Shown here piece after piece: positions 62,254 to 64,000 of a stretch of DNA of 64,000 bases. The position numbers were made by a program, and so were the translations under genes. The notes beneath the pieces were generated by a model, which worked only from the letters and a program-made list of their open reading frames with translations, was not told where the DNA came from and made no database searches. The DNA is from Clostridium_AD sp047624165 (lineage in GTDB: Bacteria; Bacillota; Clostridia; Clostridiales; Clostridiaceae): positions 1 to 64,000 of the forward strand of contig JBLHPD010000002.1 of the NCBI GenBank assembly GCA_047624165.1. Direction: 5' to 3'. The stretch's first letter is position 1. Every line of letters begins with the position of its first letter.

Positions 62254-62706
62254 ATGAAAAAAGATGAAGTTTTGAAAAGATTGCATAGTATAAGTGAAAT
62301 ACTTACAACAGTAAAACCACCAACTTCTAAAAATGAAAATATTCAATTAGGAGGGTTGCCACATAGCGCTAGAGATATTTTGGTACAATTATATGCAAAA
62401 GGGGAAATGAATCAACTTACATTATCTAAACATGTTGGCTGTTCTCCTCAGGCTATATCGAAATCTGTTAGTATTTTAGAGAGAAAAGGTTTAATTATTA
62501 AAAATAGTATTTCTCGAAAAAATCAAAATAATATAATACTAACGCAAGTAGGAAAAGAAGCCGCAGTACAATTAAAAAAAATAATTGAAGAACATGCTGA
62601 AATGGTTTTTAACGGATTTTGCGATGAAGATATATCTGCATTTAGCGTTTTTTTGAAACAAATTTATGAAAATATGAATAATGGAGAAGGAAGGGAGATA
62701 AAATGA
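62254..62706 (+). CDS. MarR family transcriptional regulator
   Basis: A 150-residue regulator with winged helix NQLTLSKHVGCSPQAISKSV (about 53-72) and wing IIKNSISRKNQNNIILTQVG. AAGGAAGATG precedes ATG 62254; the in-frame start at 62221 lacks an RBS. The end overlaps the lipoprotein gene start (ATGA), so the two are coupled and probably regulate one another. Confidence 0.88.
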   Translation: MKKDEVLKRLHSISEILTTVKPPTSKNENIQLGGLPHSARDILVQLYAKGEMNQLTLSKHVGCSPQAISKSVSILERKGLIIKNSISRKNQNNIILTQVGKEAAVQLKKIIEEHAEMVFNGFCDEDISAFSVFLKQIYENMNNGEGREIK

Positions 62707-63527
62707 AAAAAATAGTTACATTTATTTTAACAATAACAATGCTATTTATATTGGGAGGCTGTAGCAAAAAAAATCAGGGAGGCGCGGGTGTAAGTGGAGA
62801 TATGGTGTCTGTTGATGATGCCAATACACTCGAGGCAAAGCTTCTTGCAAAAGTTGGATATAAAGCGGCAGCAGGCGGTTATCCTATTGTTGATACTAAT
62901 GAAACAATTTTTTATTCTAATGATGCTATTATTGATGCACCTGCTAAAGACGAGAGTTTTTACGGTCAGGATGCTACATATAGTGGGAATAAGCCAAGTT
63001 ATACGAATAACAACGACGGTACTATTACTGATAATGTAACTGGATTAATATGGCAGAAAGATCCGGGAGAAAAAATGAATTGGGAAACAGCTGTTAGTGA
63101 ACTAGATAATTTTGAATTAGCTGGTAATGATGATTGGCGTATTCCTACAATTAAGGAATTGTATTCTCTCGTTCAATACTCAGGTAAAACGGGAACATCA
63201 GGTGACACTTCAATACCATATATTGATACAAATTACTTTGTATTTACCTATGGTGATGCTGCAGGAGAACCTCGTTTTATTGACTCTCAGATATTGACTA
63301 GTACAATATACGATTCAACTACGCTTGGTGGTGATACAACAGTGTTTGGTTATAATTTTGCAGATGGACGTATTAAGGGATATGAAGTCACAAAAAACTT
63401 TTATTGTTACCATGTTAGAGGAAACATAAATTACGGACAAAATTTATTTGTTGATAATAATGATGAAACGATTACCATGTTTTCTAATACCTACAGGGAG
63501 AGCATTATTGAAACTAATTTCTTTTAA
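62703..63527 (+). CDS. DUF1566 lipoprotein, C-terminus replaced at a deletion junction
   Basis: A 274-residue lipoprotein with signal peptide and lipobox LGGC (Cys about 20). A DUF1566 domain follows: NNDGTITDNVTGLIWQKDPG (about 99-118), NWETAVSELDNF, DDWRIPTIKELYSLVQYSGK. A second copy begins near residue 250 (FVDNNDETITM), but instead of DNxTGLMW it continues as FSNTYRESIIETNFF, which is the complement of the convergent 4Fe-4S gene. So the last 15 or so residues are not native, and the second domain is lost. It is co-translated with marR. The domain's function is unknown; it often occurs in surface proteins. Confidence 0.85.
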   Translation: MKKIVTFILTITMLFILGGCSKKNQGGAGVSGDMVSVDDANTLEAKLLAKVGYKAAAGGYPIVDTNETIFYSNDAIIDAPAKDESFYGQDATYSGNKPSYTNNNDGTITDNVTGLIWQKDPGEKMNWETAVSELDNFELAGNDDWRIPTIKELYSLVQYSGKTGTSGDTSIPYIDTNYFVFTYGDAAGEPRFIDSQILTSTIYDSTTLGGDTTVFGYNFADGRIKGYEVTKNFYCYHVRGNINYGQNLFVDNNDETITMFSNTYRESIIETNFF

Positions 63528-63722
63528 GAATTTTTGTAATATAGAGCCTCTAGGACAATAGTGGGAACAGTGAATTTTACCTCTTCCTTTTATGGCGTGA
63601 TGCATTGGCATAGTCATGCATAAAATTCCAAATAATCCAAATCTAATATCCGATATTGAAAGTAAAATAAATGAAACCATTATAATCCATGACCAATTTT
63701 GATGTGATTTTTTCTTTGTCAT
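63444..63722 (-). pseudogene. Truncated 4Fe-4S membrane protein
   Basis: Begins normally: AGGAGG lies before the ATG at 63722, then MTKKKSHQNWSWIIMVSFIL, one or two membrane helices, and the ferredoxin-like motif GKIHCSHYCPRGSILQKFLK. Homologues of about 250-280 residues continue with more helices and a second cysteine cluster. Here similarity ends near ISFNNALPVG, and the final residues read through the other gene. The 3' half has been deleted; the breakpoint is at about 63476-63490. Confidence 0.75.
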
Positions 63723-63751
63723 AAATACCTCCTGAATGAATGATTAATTAA

Positions 63752-63784
63752 GACCATTATACCTATAGGGGGTATAATGGTCAA
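63752..63784 (-). promoter_or_regulatory. Promoter overlapped by a CsoR/CstR-type operator
   Basis: On the minus strand TTGACC (63784-63779), a 17-base spacer and TATAAT (63761-63756). The palindrome GACCATTATACC-CCCTATA-GGTATAATGGTC covers it. The core TATACCCCCTATAGGTATA resembles operators of the CsoR/CstR family, which sense copper or persulfide. It controls the truncated 4Fe-4S gene. Confidence 0.65.
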
Positions 63785-63785
63785 T

Positions 63786-63812
63786 AGCAAATAAAAAAAA
63801 GTTTTATTTGCT
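63786..63812. terminator. Terminator of the DUF2642 gene
   Basis: Stem AGCAAATAAAA / TTTTATTTGCT with loop AAAAG; T run on the minus strand. Confidence 0.75.
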
Positions 63813-63814
63813 TT

Positions 63815-64000
63815 TTAAATTGGCATTACATGAACAATCTGCTGCAAGCGAACGAAGAATACCGTATCACTATCATATGATTTTACAACAACATGATCAG
63901 GCTTTACATCTGTTAAGATTCCCTGTAGGTTTCCTCTAACGGTTTCAATAACTACAGGTTTTCCTTTGACCTTCATTAGTGCTTCTACAACATAAGGCTC
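63815..64000 (-). CDS. DUF2642 protein, 5' end outside window
   Basis: The last 61 residues of a protein that continues beyond the right edge, ending at TAA 63817-63815. VKGKPVVIETVRGNLQGILT followed by DVKPDHVVVKS and FFVRLQQIVHVMPI is the DUF2642/YuzF pattern, a small beta-sheet fold found in spore-forming Firmicutes and often linked to spore coat proteins. Function unknown. Confidence 0.8.
   Translation of the reverse strand, partial: EPYVVEALMKVKGKPVVIETVRGNLQGILTDVKPDHVVVKSYDSDTVFFVRLQQIVHVMPI

Overview
The window is AT-rich, gene-dense DNA from a low-GC Gram-positive anaerobe, most likely a Clostridium or close relative. Supporting this are strong AGGAGG-type ribosome binding sites, many T-tailed hairpin terminators, a K+-dependent membrane pyrophosphatase, spore-type small proteins, a YesM/YesN two-component pair, and clostridial families such as DUF1667, DUF2642 and DUF2508. 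No rRNA, tRNA, CRISPR array or intact insertion sequence was seen. Both window ends cut through genes (a chemotaxis receptor at the left, a DUF2642 protein at the right).

Layout. 1-9.7 kb: chemotaxis receptor, UbiD-type decarboxylase, spermidine synthase, several unknown small proteins, a YihY membrane protein and a LysM-CAP secreted protein. 9.9-15.3 kb: MarR-MATE efflux pair, a second chemotaxis receptor and small spore or DNA-binding proteins. 15.6-23.4 kb: a Cache-GGDEF-EAL c-di-GMP enzyme followed at once by a five-gene catabolic operon (GlpA-like FAD dehydrogenase, FAD reductase, DUF1667, LarA-type nickel-pincer isomerase, FAH-family hydrolase). 24.9-29.6 kb: pyrophosphatase, then a decayed MutS2-like gene behind a structured leader. 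29.7-36.3 kb: MerR regulator, CPBP protease with a two-component system, and an ABC-F ATPase behind an attenuator. 36.5-45.7 kb: TetR and oleate hydratase, a DsbA/FrnE-like protein with an in-frame TGA at its catalytic Cys, asparagine synthase, MarR with a fused YczE-cytidylate-kinase-like protein, and redox enzymes. 46.2-52.6 kb: a sigma-54 activator, a near-perfect -24/-12 promoter and an opine dehydrogenase-NhaC-alanine dehydrogenase-racemase cluster. 52.7-64 kb: MscS, an unknown membrane protein behind a G9 tract, an Afu/Fut-type ABC importer with its YesM/YesN system, MarR-DUF1566 lipoprotein, and a truncated 4Fe-4S protein under a CsoR-type operator.

Most notable points. (1) A probable selenoprotein: TGA replaces the first Cys of CPFC, and a stem-loop with GG at the start of its apical loop lies 15 nt downstream. 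(2) A sigma-54-controlled cluster that looks built to import an opine and split it into alanine plus a keto acid, then deaminate the alanine. (3) An operon joining a LarA-type isomerase to a hydroxyacid dehydrogenase complex and an FAH hydrolase. (4) Two attenuator-type leaders, one before an ABC-F gene and one before a MutS2-like pseudogene, both pointing to ribosome stress. The window also holds many gene relics (OYE, APC permease, ABC-2 permease, MgtC, LRR, GNAT, 4Fe-4S), so the chromosome has undergone repeated small deletions.

All family names come from motif recognition by eye. No database search was run.
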